A stretch of DNA of 64,000 bases, from assembly GCA_036250195.1 (NCBI GenBank), contig JAVHZZ010000005.1, positions 127,043,098 to 127,107,097 of the forward strand, written 5' to 3'. This DNA comes from Mixophyes australis. Lineage: Eukaryota > Chordata > Amphibia > Anura > Limnodynastidae. A program made the translations under genes and the position numbers. Of the stretch, positions 1 to 11,226 are shown piece by piece. Position 1 is the stretch's first letter, and each line of letters starts with the position of its first letter. The notes beneath the pieces are model-generated. The model was given only the letters and a program-made list of their open reading frames with translations. It was not told the DNA's origin and made no database searches.

Positions 1-1685
1 CATCATCAGGGAGAACATAAGGAACAGTATGCCTATGAATTATATCACACAGAGTTTTGATAAAATTACCCATGCCTAGTGTCTCCATTTGCTCTAGACA
101 CGTGTCGGCATTAATGACATTTTTACATGTATCTGTAGAGACTTTTCCAATGGATACCTTCTTATGTTTGGTTATACGCCCTAATTTGTGACTTCCATCA
201 AAATTCCTACCTATTAGTGACCTTGTGAGTCTCCCTCTAAAATGAGTGTGGCGAGCCATTGTCTGATCTGATGGGTCAGCCTCCCAATTCTCCAGGCGCT
301 TTGCATGAGATATATTTAGGCACAGCAAAGATCTGCCTATGGAGTATTGTCAAAGTGTCAGACTAGGGGACCTAGTGTTATTGTACCTCCCGTCTATGGG
401 CCTCCCATTACTCAATTCGAGTACTTCAGATATGTTTAGTGGAAATGGCACTAGTCCTATATTATGCTGCCCTTGCGGCACATGAGAGCACACCCAACAC
501 TCGGTTTGGTTTAGCACCTTACCCACCAGGGTGTTAGGAACTCCCAAGTCAGTACAGTGAAACTCGGGAACTACTCAGAAGGCCAGGTGTTCGCTGGAGC
601 CCCTAGTGGTGGGGACAGACTGGGCTGCGGGCCGACTGAGGGTCGAGTAGCGTATACTGACTTAAAGGAGTTTCCCAGAAGTGGAGTGATTGATGGACTG
701 TAGTATAAGAGAAATCCAAGGTCCAAAGGTCACAGGCACAGAAGTAATATCCAAGGGCAAGCAAAGGGTCAAACTTACAGGCAGAGAAGCGAAATCCAAA
801 TTCCAGGCAAAAGGTCAAGGTCAGAAGAGAAGGGTCAAAGGTCCAATAACAAGCAGGGGTCAAACACGGGTGGTCAAATCTAAGGTAACAGGAACCTAAA
901 TGGATAGTACAAGCAGGCAGCAGGACTGAGGACAGAACGCTATAACTGGCAATGAGGCAGCAGACCTCATTGCCTTAAATACATAGTTGGCCCAATCAAA
1001 ACTTACATGCACCCCTGCAGACTAATGAGAAACATAGCACCAGACTAATCAGGGCTAGTCCCTGATAGGTGCACCCAGATGCAGGCTAATGCCTGTAACT
1101 AGTCCCCTAATTAGCCCACAGGCTGTGTCCACTTTTGCGCATGCGCCCGGCTTCCAACAGCACCAGGATGCAGCGCTATGTGATAGGCGTCCCCGTTGCC
1201 TTGGCAACGGCCAGGTAGGAAGTGGAAGTGACGTCCCGGTCGTCATGGTGACGGCCGGGACACTGGAGCAGGTAGGAAGCGAGCCGCGGCGGCTGTGAGT
1301 ACCGCCGCGGCTCGTGACACAGGGAGTGATAATCCTCCAAAGGATGCCCGCCTATATTCAGAGTACTGGGGGACTGGCATCGTTGGATGCATCTCTCTTC
1401 AACTAGGGAGTCGCAGAACTTCCAGATACAATACTCATCAGACAATAGCCCTTCACACTGTCTCCGAGTTCCTGAGCTAGCAGACCTTTTCATAACCCCC
1501 GGTCCAAGTTTGATAATGGGCTGCTCTGAGTATCCTAATAACTTTTCTTCTGCCTCCATTTCATCCGTATCACTCCCAGAACTCTCCTCCGTCCTCCATC
1601 CTCCTTCACAAAAATACAATGTCCTAAAAAAAATAAAAACAAGGAAAAACCTGGAACAAAAGAAAAACAAAAACCGCCACTCCAT
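1..1685 (-). pseudogene. Retroviral env (surface-subunit part), interrupted and truncated
   Basis: The start at 1685 (minus) opens with a basic residue followed by a long Phe/Leu-rich stretch typical of a signal peptide. About 120 residues follow before a solo LTR insertion at 532-1319. Beyond it the reading frame resumes with an N-glycosylation site next to a Cys-Trp-Val-Cys motif (NQTECWVC), a pattern found in surface subunits of gammaretroviral envelopes. A second open stretch continues to position 1, so the transmembrane subunit is outside the window. The protein would mediate receptor binding in an active virus; this copy is disrupted. The identity of the first 120 residues rests on position and signal peptide rather than on a strong motif. 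Confidence 0.65.
532..1319 (-). mobile_element. Solo LTR of Sushi-type chromovirus inside env
   Basis: On the minus strand the sequence begins TGTCACGAGCCGCGGCGG and ends ...CCTAACA, matching in order the two LTRs of the chromovirus at 54994-60577. It is flanked by the 5-bp duplication CAGGG (527-531 and 1320-1324). No internal sequence is present, so it is a solo LTR left by recombination between two LTRs. It interrupts the ERV env and is therefore younger than the ERV. Confidence 0.9.
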
Positions 1686-1720
1686 AGCTGGAAAGATAGT
1701 TCTGGGGCAACGTCTCTGGT

Positions 1721-2905
1721 TCAGGTGTCTCGACTGCAGGCTTTAGGTCTCCCGGAACCTGGGATCCAGGATCTACAGTATCCACACATCCCCAAGAAAG
1801 TACGAATCTGCTTCTGGCTCTGCGGCAGAGTCATGTGTTGTATGGCCTCAATTCTGTCGGTTGTCAGGTGTCTTAGCCCCTTAGTGAGGCAGTGTCCTAA
1901 GTATTTGACCTTAGTCTGACATGGCTGTAATTTATCCTTTGCCACCTTTTGCCCTGTTTGTGAAAGATGAAGCAACAACAATTTAGTACAGGTACTCCTC
2001 ACTTAACGACCGAGTTCCGTTCCTACGACTAGGTCGTTAAGCGAATTGGTCGCTAAGTGAGTACAGTACTGTTATATGCACCTACATGTATTGTAATAAT
2101 ATTTATTGATTCTGAATGAATAAATAGACTAAAGAAAACTGTATTTTGTGAGTTTACTTTACATTACTGCATAACAGAAAATAAACATGTGTACAGTAAA
2201 GCTCTACAAACAGCAGCAATTATAACAATGAGGACCCAGGGAGAACCTGGTCTTAACTCCGAGTGGTCATTAAATGGGTAGGTTGTTAAGTGAGGAGTAC
2301 CTGTATCATGTAAACATGACATAAAAGAATCAGAGCACGACAACAAATCGTCCACATATTGAATTAGAACAGACCCATTGTGGGGTTGAAAGTATTGCAA
2401 ACAGTCATGTAAGGCTTGGGAGAAAATACTGGGGATGTCAATGAACCCCTGGGGTAGTCTGGTCCATGTGTATTGCACTCCCCTGTAGGAGAATGCAAAA
2501 AGGTATTGACAGTCAGGGTGAAGAGGGACTGAGAAGAAAGCAGAGCATAGATCAATGACAGTAAAATGACTGGCAGACGGTGGAATCTGCATGAGGATGA
2601 CAGCTGGATTCGGCACTACGGGGAATTGGCTCTCAACAACTTTATTAATTCCCCTTAAGTCCTAGACTAATCTATAGCCCCTCCCCCCATTTTTCTTCAC
2701 AGGGAAAATGGGACTATTTGCTGTACTGGCTGTACGAATTAAAATCCCTTGTTGTAACAGCCTCTCAATAACAGGATATACCCTTAGTTCCACCTCCAGT
2801 TTTAATGGATACTGTGGGATTTTTGGAGCTATCCTACCACTTTTTAGATTGACCATGACAGGGGCTACATTTGCCATCAGTCCAGTGTCCTGTCCATCTC
2901 TGGTC
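1721..2905 (-). pseudogene. Retroviral reverse transcriptase fragment
   Basis: Three reading segments carry reverse transcriptase blocks in the right order on the minus strand. They are the fingers region with a SPIFPVKK-like motif (about 2877-2662), the palm with FTVIDLCSAFF and LPQGF followed by QYVDDLL (about 2616-2310), and the thumb/connection with KVKYLGH and a FLGMCGYCRSWIPG motif (about 1990-1750). An in-frame stop lies near 2665. A Tigger-like element splits the palm from the thumb at 1989-2303. The catalytic YVDD is preserved. RNase H and integrase, which should follow, are missing, so the gene is an internal-deletion remnant. Confidence 0.85.
1989..2303. mobile_element. Tigger/pogo-like MITE
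   Basis: This 315-bp insertion has 23-bp inverted ends, beginning CAGGTACTCCTCACTTAA, that match at 22 of 23 positions. It is flanked by TA (1987-1988 and 2304-2305). TA target duplication plus CAGG-type ends is the signature of pogo/Tigger members of the Tc1-mariner superfamily. No transposase is encoded. The retroviral reading frame lines up on the two sides once the insert is ignored, confirming it as a later insertion. Confidence 0.8.
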
Positions 2906-2910
2906 CATAG

Positions 2911-3310
2911 TCAACCTGGTATTTCCAGCAACATCCCCTTTACTTGAGATGGACTTTGTTCTATAACAGGAGAGTGTAACATTAACCTTTGAGGGGTGTC
3001 CAATATATCCTGTACCTCATGTGCGACCTTCTCCGGTATATCTAAGAACACACCATCAGAAGTACAGTATATGACACATCCCATTTTACATAACAAGTCT
3101 CTCCCTAGCAAGTTAGTAGGAGCCGCCGCAGCCAAGAGAAACGAATGCTTGGTATGCAGGGGCCCGATAGTAACCTCAGCTGGTTTAGTTAGTGGATAAT
3201 GCAACACTTTTCCCGTTACCCCTATGGCTGGAATTGTTTTACTGGTCACCTGTAGATTCAAAAGGAGAGGTTATCACAGATCGGGCCGCCCCTGTATCTA
3301 CAAGAAAAGT
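2911..3310 (-). pseudogene. Retroviral protease region
   Basis: The minus strand encodes an aspartic protease core (FLVDTGAARSVI) near 3320-3280 and a later LLGRDLL-like flap/C-terminal motif near 3110-3090, the usual order in retroviral proteases. The frame changes near 3240-3260, between these motifs, so the gene is broken or used a programmed shift. It lies between the gag nucleocapsid and the reverse transcriptase fragment. Confidence 0.7.
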
Positions 3311-4297
3311 TTCTTTCCTACCAGCTATGTCAACTATCATTGTTGGTTCTTCACTCTGACTCTCAGTTAACCTCACTGGCTGTAGACTACAGGTATGACC
3401 TGACCCCTTGCGCTGACTATTGATTTCCCGCGCAGCATTTGCTGCTGTAATAAGCGCGGGTAGATGTGAGTCTTCTAGTCTATGTGAATCCCTCCTTGGA
3501 GGATATCTATGTGACCCACCCCTCTGTGTATTGAGTCTTTCCTTTTTACAATCTCTCATGTAATGTCCTTCCTCTTTACAGTTGAAACACCTGATCACTT
3601 TAGGTTTCTTGTTATATGGGTTGTATGCTGGTGGTCGTGTATGCATCCCCTCTAGAGCCTGTATACTCACCGTCATTAACCTATCACTTTTCTCTTCCTT
3701 CTTCCTAAAAAGGTTTTTGTCATGCTCTACAGCAGACTCCCTGAGAGAATCTACTGTGATGCCTCTCCAATTAGGTAATGTAGTTTGTACTCTGGTTTTT
3801 AAATTTTTTCTAAGGCCATCCATTAATACTCCTACAGCCAGGGCTGCCAAGAGGAATTCAGGGCCGGGTACAACAAATTCATGGGGCCCCCCTCATAGTC
3901 GAGTAAGCCCCAAAAAAATTTTACGCCGCCGGAAATCAGGGGTGTGGTCATACATTTAGAGGCGTGGCGATGCGTCGTTGGGGCGTGGCTAGCCTAACAG
4001 CGGTGCAAATTTTTTGGGGGTGTGTGGTCATACATTTGGGGCGTAGCAAATGCGCCATTGGGGCGTGGCTAGCACATCAAAATCACTAGGTCCTGAATTC
4101 ACCAGAGCGTCACATATGTCCCAGCACTCCTGACTTTTAAGACATCTACCACCACAGTGTAGTATACAAAGAATGCAGTGTGTACACAAACAGTTCAGTC
4201 TTGGCCTGCACCTTACATTGGGCACGACACTCACCAAAAATTCCCATTGTCCCTACTAGAATCACAACATTTCACACACTCTGCTACTCTCTCCTAC

Positions 4298-4377
4298 CTG
4301 TTCTTCTCACTTTCACCACCTGTAGCTGCTGGTTTCTTTAGTTGCGGCTTTGTCTGGATCCTGGAATGTTGAAGGAC
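4298..4377 (-). other. Exon-like module of hAT family A
   Basis: Read on the minus strand, this 80-bp segment has a splice acceptor upstream (..CCAAATAG) and a donor downstream (ACAG|GTAGGAG). The same module, with both sites, occurs at 43777-43855, and in weaker form at about 9650-9700 and 54375-54453. I infer a retained 5' exon of the parent hAT transposase or a captured exon; no protein family is recognised from its short peptide. Confidence 0.45.
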
Positions 4378-4685
4378 CTATTTGGGGGGGAAAATGGCTA
4401 CATTTAGAAAATTACAGTCAGACGCAGCGTTAAATCAATAGCACTCACGATTAATAATTAGGCCTTCCTCCAGCCCCAACATTAAAATAATAGTATTCAC
4501 ATTTAATAAATAAACCTATTTCCCTTCCTGCAAACAGCCTAGCAATACCTATTTCCCGCAACCATCACTCCCATTAATAAATTCATAGTCACATTTAATA
4601 AATAGACCTCATTCTCCCTAAACTCACCCCCATATTCAATAGCCCCCAAACCACCCCATCTTAAATTAATAGTCCCCACTATTAA

Positions 4686-5000
4686 ATGTGCCTCTTCCCT
4701 TTTTTTTTTAACTCTGTGCTTCTCTCCCCTTTTTTATTTATTCTGTTTCTCTCCCCTTTTAATTTTAACTCTGTGCTTCTCTCCCCTTTTATTTATTCTG
4801 TGTTTCTCTCCCCCTTTTTAACTATTCTGTTTCTCTCCCCGCTTTTATTTATTGTTTCTCTCCTTTTTTATTTATTGTGTCTCTCCCCTTTTTTATTTAT
4901 TGTTTCTCTCCCCTTTTTTATTTATTGTTTCTCTCCCCTTTTTTATTTATTGTTTCTCTCCCCTTTTTTATTTATTCTCAGCCTCTCTCCCCCGTTGTTT
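4686..5000. repeat. CTCTCCCC(T)nATTTATT pyrimidine tandem repeat
   Basis: About twelve irregular copies of a 22-26 bp unit containing TTCTCTCCCCTTTTTTATTT. Plus-strand open reading frames through it (Phe/Leu/Ser only) are composition artefacts. It lies inside hAT copy 1, where copy 2 (42563-44120) has a different purine ladder in a comparable place. Confidence 0.8.
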
Positions 5001-7592
5001 TACTCCCCCTTCTTTATAGCACTGTCACTTTCCTCCCCTTGCCTCTCCCGTTTCTTTACTTACCTCCTGTCAGCTTCTTTCTTTTTCTCTTCTTCTCTTC
5101 TGTCTTCTCTTCTTTTTTCTAGCTGTGTCTTGTTCGGCGCTCCTCACTGACTGATGGGCGTGACTTGATGACGTCACGCCCGGCAGTCAGTGTGAATGGA
5201 GAAGATGAGAGGAGGGACGCGGCGCCGCGGTCACGTGAGTATTTTTTTTTTCTTGTTTTGTTTTAGTGTTCCAGCTCCCCCACCAACGAACCGACCCGAC
5301 CCCCCCCCCCCCTCCCGCCACGAAGAAAAAAAAAATACATAGAAAAAAGCAAGATACAAAAAAAATTAAAAATTAAAAAATAAAAATTAGAACCGCGGGC
5401 ACAGCCCGGGCCCCCTGGCAAGCCCGGTACCCGGGTAAAATGTACCCGCTCCCCCTCCTTCTCGGCGGCCCTGCCTACAGCTACTTCCCTATGATGTGGG
5501 TCCTCCCCTATGTTGGATATCCCAGTAAACCGTGTTATCGCTGCTATAGCTCTAATGAAGTAATCTGCTGCTGTTTTACTATCCTTTTGTTTAATGGTGA
5601 AAATCTTACTCCAATTTACTACTACTGGAAAATAGATGGCTAAGTGTTTGACAATTTGTTCTATATTCTTTTGGTTAATCTCATCAGTCAAGGTGTCATC
5701 TTCCTCCAACAAACAATCTTCAATAAATTTTTGTATGTTAGTATTGGGAGGAAGACACGCCCTCAACACTACACGCCAATCCTTATTGGTTGGTTCGTGG
5801 GCATTTCCTAAACACATTTCTGACATTTAGCTAACTCCTTTCTAGGATCTGGGAATTCAGTCATAATGGAACGTAATTCTGATCTAGTCCAGGGACAATG
5901 CATTGTAACATTTCTTAAAGGAACTACACCATCCTTATCCGGTTTCCCATTGGGAACTGATATTGTGCGGACTGGGGAAGCACCCTCTGGTTCACTGACT
6001 TCAGGGGACACTACAGGATTTGCTGGTTCAAGATTTAGAACGCTCTCACTCCTAGTGATCACACTACTCTCACCTATCTCAGCCATTTTCTCATACTTTT
6101 GCTGAGCCTCTAGTACACTAACAGCATGGGCAATGGCCGAAATCACAGTGGGTTCATCTTCATCTTCTGATACACTTGTTTAAAAACTGGCTTAAAACAG
6201 GATACAACTTCTTTTTTCAGTTTTAATACCGGCTGTACTTACCGCCCCCGCCACATAAGGTGGCGGGGACGCGCTTGCGCTGAATTCACCACGCTTCTCA
6301 ATGGGTACTTCCGCCGTGCGCGCGCTTTTCGCCACGCCTACTTCCGGTTTGCATTCACTGCTCTGCCACGTGTTACCTTCCATTTGCCACAATTTTAAAC
6401 AATCATTATATCTATTTCTCTTTTTTGTTGACTTGATCAACCATACTTTATCTTTTACAGTATTTAGTACCTCTGCATTAAAACTTCCTATTGTTGGGAA
6501 AGGCCTATCACAATCTTTGGTCATCTTGACCCACGTGTCGCAATACGCAGTTGCGTATGCACCATATTTTTTACACATGAGAAACCTCGCTGAACCAATA
6601 GGACCTTCCTTAGGCAGTACACTGACCATCTCTAGCATATGCTTAGCACCCATGTTGAACAACACCACTCTACACGGAACACAGACACACCGCAATGCTC
6701 TGTTCCTTCCAGCCAATAATTTCAAACCTGTTGCTACAATCACCGCTAAAGATCTCTAATGCCCTTGTGAACGTATTTCCTTTAGCCGCGTTCACTCGCT
6801 TTCTCTTGTTCCGAACAAGAATCCCTAACACAGAAAAATCACTAAGGGACCCAAGGGCTATCAGCTCCTCGATACCCTGGCTAAACCACAAAATCTGTTG
6901 AGTTTATTATAACTGGGAGAACAAAGTCGATACAATCAACCAGCCTTTCCAATATAATTCCTCCTAGCTGCTTCACCAATTCGCACTAACGGTGCGGTTA
7001 GATCGCACTGCCTACCAATACTAATTATTAGCAAACCTTGCCATCTATTGGTAGCCTTTTGCGAAAACCCGATTTTCGCATTCGGTATACCTGCCCTGTA
7101 TACCGTCCTTCAGTTGGGCAATCCGCCTCGTCAGACAGCAACTGAGCACAATGAATAATAAACAGTGTATCTACGTTACAAAATCACACACTATACACCT
7201 TTTCTGCGCAGAAAATTAAAAGTTCCCAACAACAGTAATAATATCTCAGAGGCTTTCACAAGTAATTATATTATGCACATATAATAACTATCAAAACGAT
7301 TGTTTAACCATCTACCGGAAGTTCGCGTACGCACAGCAGGAAATACACATACGCTAAGCAATGCAATACAGTTAAAACGCACAATGACAGTAAAAAGAAA
7401 CAGTTTTCTCTTTTGTCCCTAGGTTCTAGTTAGCGTGCCCTAGATAATGCAAAACGGACATTCGGTTTCACAACATAGAGTAAAATTCAGGTTTTGAACA
7501 CAATGCGTTCTTACCAGTATATGACGCGTCTCCACCCTTTGTTGCGGAACCGAAATCCGTTGGTCTTGCATATCATCGGCAACGAAACCTCC

Positions 7593-7610
7593 AAAGCTCA
7601 CGAGCCACCA
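7593..7610 (-). other. ERV tRNA primer-binding site
   Basis: Minus-strand TGGTGGCTCGTGAGCTTT follows the LTR and precedes gag by about 940 bp. It resembles the TGGGGGCTCGTCC-type site used by many gammaretroviruses. The tRNA identity is not settled by eye. Confidence 0.55.
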
Positions 7611-7611
7611 A

Positions 7612-8479
7612 ATTTTTATGTGCGTATTGTCGCTAACCAATAACGATTGTAGAACCTCGATTTGTGTTTCCAACGCTCAAAGATTTATTTGCAAATAGTA
7701 GAATAATATGCTCAAGCGAAGTGATAATTAATACAGCCGTTACTTATCGCAGGCGCTCTGGATCCAGTGTGCAGCATTCAAACCTGAAGTCTGGGGACAA
7801 GATGTCTGAACACTAGATGTGAAGCTGCTGCTTATATACACACAAAAATACAGTAACACAAAGAAGATGGTATAGCTTGCATCTATTGGTCCAGGTCTCA
7901 GGAAGGTCCAAGGGGTTGTCAATCATTGGCTAGTTCATCCTAAGGAATCCAAAGGAGGGGGTCACCTCTCCAGGGGGTATGCTCGGCTCTTCCCACCAAG
8001 ATTCCTTAGTCTTAAGTAGTTCATAATTCCCTATCATTCATAACTTGTGTATGCACCCTGCGATTCCCTTGCAGGGTGAACCAAACAGTAGGATATGTAA
8101 AAAGGTTTATTATGATACCACTCATGATATGGTTCCTTCAACCTGTTCCGTGTATTTCACTAATATGCATGTAACTCTAATAATAACATATAAATACTAC
8201 TATATTTCGACATAACTGACTATGTGTTGCAACTACCATTAATGTGTACTATTTTATAAGTATGCGTGTTTGTGTGAATGTATGGTAAAAGACCTATTAC
8301 TATTGCTGCCACGTGTAGTGGATGCGTACGCCCTTTCACGCCGTAGCGTGCCCTTGTACGTCGATGCGTACCGTGCGCATCTTTTCAGACAAAGACAACC
8401 AAGTTTGTTTGACTTTAATTGAAATGACTTTATCCAATTTGCTGACTTCGACAATACTTACCTCACCCCCTTAACAACA
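7612..8479 (-). repeat. ERV 5' LTR
   Basis: On the minus strand the order is a U3 of about 640 bp, a TATATAAG box (plus 7831-7838), an AATAAA polyadenylation signal (plus 7684-7689), a short U5, then the primer site. The spacing from TATA box to AATAAA (about 145 bp) fits an R region. The outer edge is uncertain; TGTTGTTAAGGGGG at 8479 (minus) is the best TG start seen. The partner LTR is outside the window. Confidence 0.7.
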
Positions 8480-8548
8480 GCAATAATCCTGTCGGCATGC
8501 TCAATGACGTCATCAGCTGGTCCTTCTTGCTTCTTTGTCATTGGCTGC

Positions 8549-9235
8549 TGTCAGGGTGAAGACGAGTCGTCATCGCTCTGGGTCAGGAACCAGCTTTTTC
8601 GGAATAGTCACGTCGGGGTGAGTCTTGTCGCTCTTCTCGGCATCGATATGCCGTACCACACCCGCCTGATTAGCCTCCTGTGTGTAATTAGCAGGCTGCT
8701 GAAGGGGCAAAGCTAATTAGCTATTGACATTATTTCAGGTACGGAGGGCTTAGCCTCCCTGCTGGTTATAGCTTTAGTACTTCTGTTTGCTGACCTGTTT
8801 GTGGTTGTTCCTGAGACTCTCAGCTCCTGTAATATCCACTGTTGTGACCCTTGTCTGTTTACTGGATTCTGCTACTGTACTTGTGACCCTGATCTCTGCC
8901 TGATCACCGGATTCTGCTTGAACACCTGTTACCCTGACCTCTGCCTGATCACTGGATTCTGCTTGAATACCTGTTGCCTGACCTCTGCCAGCTTCTGGAT
9001 TCTGCTTGTATGCCGGTTGCTGTGTTCCATACTGGGCTCATCTGGTCTCCAGGTACCCTTCTACCACCTGCACTGCGTTGACCAAATATAAGCTCCTATT
9101 GCTTAGAGTTTAAGACCTGGGGGCATCTGAGTACATGTGAGCAATACTCGCTCTACGGGAAAGGTGGCTGCTATAGGTGAAGACCTCTTTTACCTGTTCT
9201 AGGAATTTATGCTAGTGGCGCTGGCCTAATATATG
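8549..9235 (+). repeat. LTR-like sequence, gypsy style, solo or partial
   Basis: The stretch contains repeats of CTGACCTCTGCCTGATCAC and phrases like those in the R/U5 part of the chromovirus LTRs at 55300-55550, followed by a TAAGACCTGGGGGCATC tail typical of amphibian gypsy-like LTR ends. It may begin TGTCAGGGTG at 8549. No target duplication was found and no coding sequence is attached. Family and boundaries are uncertain. Confidence 0.4.
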
Positions 9236-9635
9236 CAAATTGTGCTTAAAGTCTATCTTATTTGCATACACATGTTGTTTTCTATAGCATGCATATGTGT
9301 ACTGTTTAAAAGACTATGATGTGCCAGTCAGTTGGCACCTACACCTGCCCTGTAGCGGCTACAAATTATGTGTCTGAAAACAATTGTATTTAAGAGAAAC
9401 CAAGGACTGGAATTGTATGCAATTGAATTTAGTGGCTTAAGGTCCTTTCCTGATCATGTGCAGAGCTATTTCACACAAATGGACTTTTTTCCGAACTTGA
9501 CTCATGTCCACAATATTTAAAACATGTCAATATGGACAAGTATGCATGGTAATTTTTTTCAACTTTGCCATCGTACACATTTTGTATTCTTGTAAAAGTT
9601 TACAGACATATAGATTTGTTGAATATTTCAATGGC
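9236..9635. other. No recognised feature
   Basis: AT-rich sequence with no open reading frame of interest, terminal repeats or known motif that I can support. Confidence 0.5.
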
Positions 9636-10107
9636 TGCTGGTGTCTTTAGATCAGTTGCTGCTTGTCTTGATCCTGGAATGTTGGAGGCCCTATTAGGAA
9701 AAAAAAAATGGGTACATGAAATTTAGAAAACTCCAACCAGCACCGGTGTTAAATCAATATAGCACCCACGTTTTAAATTTAGGCCTCACTCCAGCCCCAA
9801 CATTAAAATAATAGTATTCACATTTGATAAATACATCTATTTCCCTCCAACTAGCCCTGACATTAAATAGTATATACATTTAATAAATATACCTATTTTC
9901 CTACAACCAGCCCCAAACATTAAAAAGTATTCCCATTTAATAAGATAACCTATTTCCCTCCCTCCAAACAACCCCAGCAAGAAATTAAATAGCATTTATT
10001 TTTAATAAAAATAACCATTTCCCACAACCATCTCAGGCATTAAATAATTCATAATCACATTCAATAAATATACCTAATTTTCCCCAAGCAGCCCCACATT
10101 CACTTAA

Positions 10108-10290
10108 TAGCACACATTATAGTCATATACTGTCCCCCACACACATTATAGTCATATACTGTCCCCCCACACACATTATAGTCATATACTGTCCCTCCAC
10201 ACACATTACAGTCATATACTGTCCCCCCACACACATTACAGTCATATACTGTCCCCCCAAACAAATTACAGTCATATACTGTCCCCCACA
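10108..10290. repeat. 30-bp minisatellite
   Basis: About six copies of a unit reading ACACATTATAGTCATATACT followed by GTCCCCCC. Minus-strand open frames over it (GGTVYDCNVC repeats) are artefacts of a 30-bp unit, which is a multiple of three. Confidence 0.9.
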
Positions 10291-10319
10291 CACATTGGCC
10301 ATTTTTTTTGTCCCCCTCC

Positions 10320-10680
10320 TACAGTCATTGCCCCCTGCAGACATTTTCACCTCCCCCCTTCCCCCTGCAGACATTTTTCAATCACCCCCTTCCCCCTGCA
10401 GACATTTTCACTCACTCCCCTTCTCCCTGCAGACATTGTCACTCACTCCTCTTTCCCCTGCATACATTGTCACTCACCCACCCTTTACCATGCATACATT
10501 GTCACTCACCCCCCCCCTTTCCCCTGCATACATTGTCACTCACCCCCCCTTTCCCCGGCATACATTATCACTCACCCCCCCCTTTCCCATGCATACATTG
10601 TCACTCACCCCCCCCTTTCCCATGCATACATTGTCACTCACCCCCCCCCTTTCTCCTGCATACATTGTCACTCACCCCAT
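10320..10680. repeat. CCCCTGCATACATTGTCACTCA minisatellite
   Basis: About eleven diverging copies of a 30-34 bp unit (CCTGCATACATTGTCACTCA plus a run of C). Early copies carry GCAGACATTTTCA, later copies GCATACATTGTCA, so the array drifts along its length. The overlapping plus-strand open frames are not genes. Confidence 0.9.
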
Positions 10681-10806
10681 ATGCGTTCCAAATGCCGAAC
10701 TTCCTGTCAGTGGAATGCATGTGCGTTCCAAATGCTAATGCAGGATGCAACTCGGCCGCAGCTATAGCGCCGTTCACTGCTGACCACCACTGTAAGTAAA
10801 AAGAAA

Positions 10807-10858
10807 AGTAATCTCCATAACAAACTGCTCATAAGAGCAGTTTGTTATGGAGATTACT
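10807..10858. repeat. Perfect 24-bp inverted repeat (hairpin)
   Basis: Arms 10807-10830 and 10835-10858 are exact reverse complements, separated by ATAA. It lies just after the hAT-like fragment ends. Confidence 0.9.
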
Positions 10859-11169
10859 GAATTCTATACAACTACCCTTCTTACTCAAACTTTCCACCTA
10901 CCTCCTCCATACCCTATCCCCTATTCCAGCGCACTTATATACCACCACACTTCCCACCCACCTCTACTCCCACTGATCTCACTGACACCTTATTTTACTC
11001 AATCAATCTCTATTCCTCAAGTATTTATTTAAACTATTTTTAATTTGATTTTCACAATATTTAATTAATCTCTTTATTTTAATTTAAAATTTTAATATAA
11101 ATTTCTATTGTATAATATATCTTGTTATTTTTATGTATGTATTTTCATTTTTATTCATTTATTTATTTT

Positions 11170-11226
<57 letters not shown>

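Larger units (their letters stand above)
3839..5473 (-). mobile_element. Non-autonomous hAT element (copy 1, family A)
   Basis: This 1635-bp insertion starts CAGGGCTGCC and ends GGCGGCCCTG, flanked by the exact 8-bp duplication CCTACAGC (3831-3838 and 5474-5481). CAGGG-type ends and 8-bp duplications define the hAT superfamily. Internal parts match, inverted, the element at 42563-44120. It carries a CTCTCCCC/TTTTTATTTATTG pyrimidine ladder (about 4730-5000) and an exon-like module. It interrupts gag of the ERV. Confidence 0.92.
3300..6653 (-). pseudogene. Retroviral gag, interrupted by a hAT element
   Basis: A Met-Gly start at 6653 (MGAKHM, a possible myristoylation site) opens a matrix-like segment. 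Frameshifts follow near 6185 and 5820. The capsid part includes CPWTRSEL near 5910 and a QKDSKTAADYF motif near 5620-5590 that resembles the conserved C-terminal capsid region. A hAT element occupies 3839-5473. Downstream the frame continues to a CCHC zinc knuckle (CFNCKEEGHYMRDC) at about 3595-3550, the nucleocapsid. Upstream in-frame codons extend to 6743 but the MG start is the likely one. Gag would form the virion core; this copy cannot. Confidence 0.75.
1..8479 (-). mobile_element. Endogenous retrovirus, gamma/epsilon-like, defective, truncated by window edge
   Basis: Read on the minus strand, the order is LTR (8479 to about 7612), primer-binding site, leader, gag, protease, reverse transcriptase, env; the rest of env and the 3' LTR lie beyond position 1. 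Family clues are a single CCHC knuckle in gag, a protease core with DTGA, and reverse transcriptase with YVDD and a gammaretrovirus-like fingers region. The copy is dead: gag is frameshifted, RNase H and integrase are absent because the reverse transcriptase connection region runs almost straight into env near 1690-1720, and three later transposons interrupt it. Class I is my inference from motif style; an amphibian epsilon-like lineage is equally possible. Confidence 0.85.
9636..10800 (-). mobile_element. hAT family-A-related fragment with minisatellites
   Basis: From about 9650 the sequence follows the core shared with 3839-5473, 42563-44120 and 54380-54610 (GATCCTGGAATGTTGGAGG, then CCAGCCCCAACATTAAAATA). 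Neither end with CAGGG nor a target duplication was found. Two tandem arrays follow (10108-10290 and 10320-10680). The splice donor of the exon-like module is lost here. Confidence 0.6.

Noticed and set aside
1089..1746. Plus-strand frames across the ERV env and solo LTR
   Set aside because: Shadow frames of env and LTR sequence.
10100..10374. Possible CRISPR-like array
   Set aside because: Direct repeats are adjacent with no unique spacers, in a eukaryotic transposon context; a simple minisatellite.
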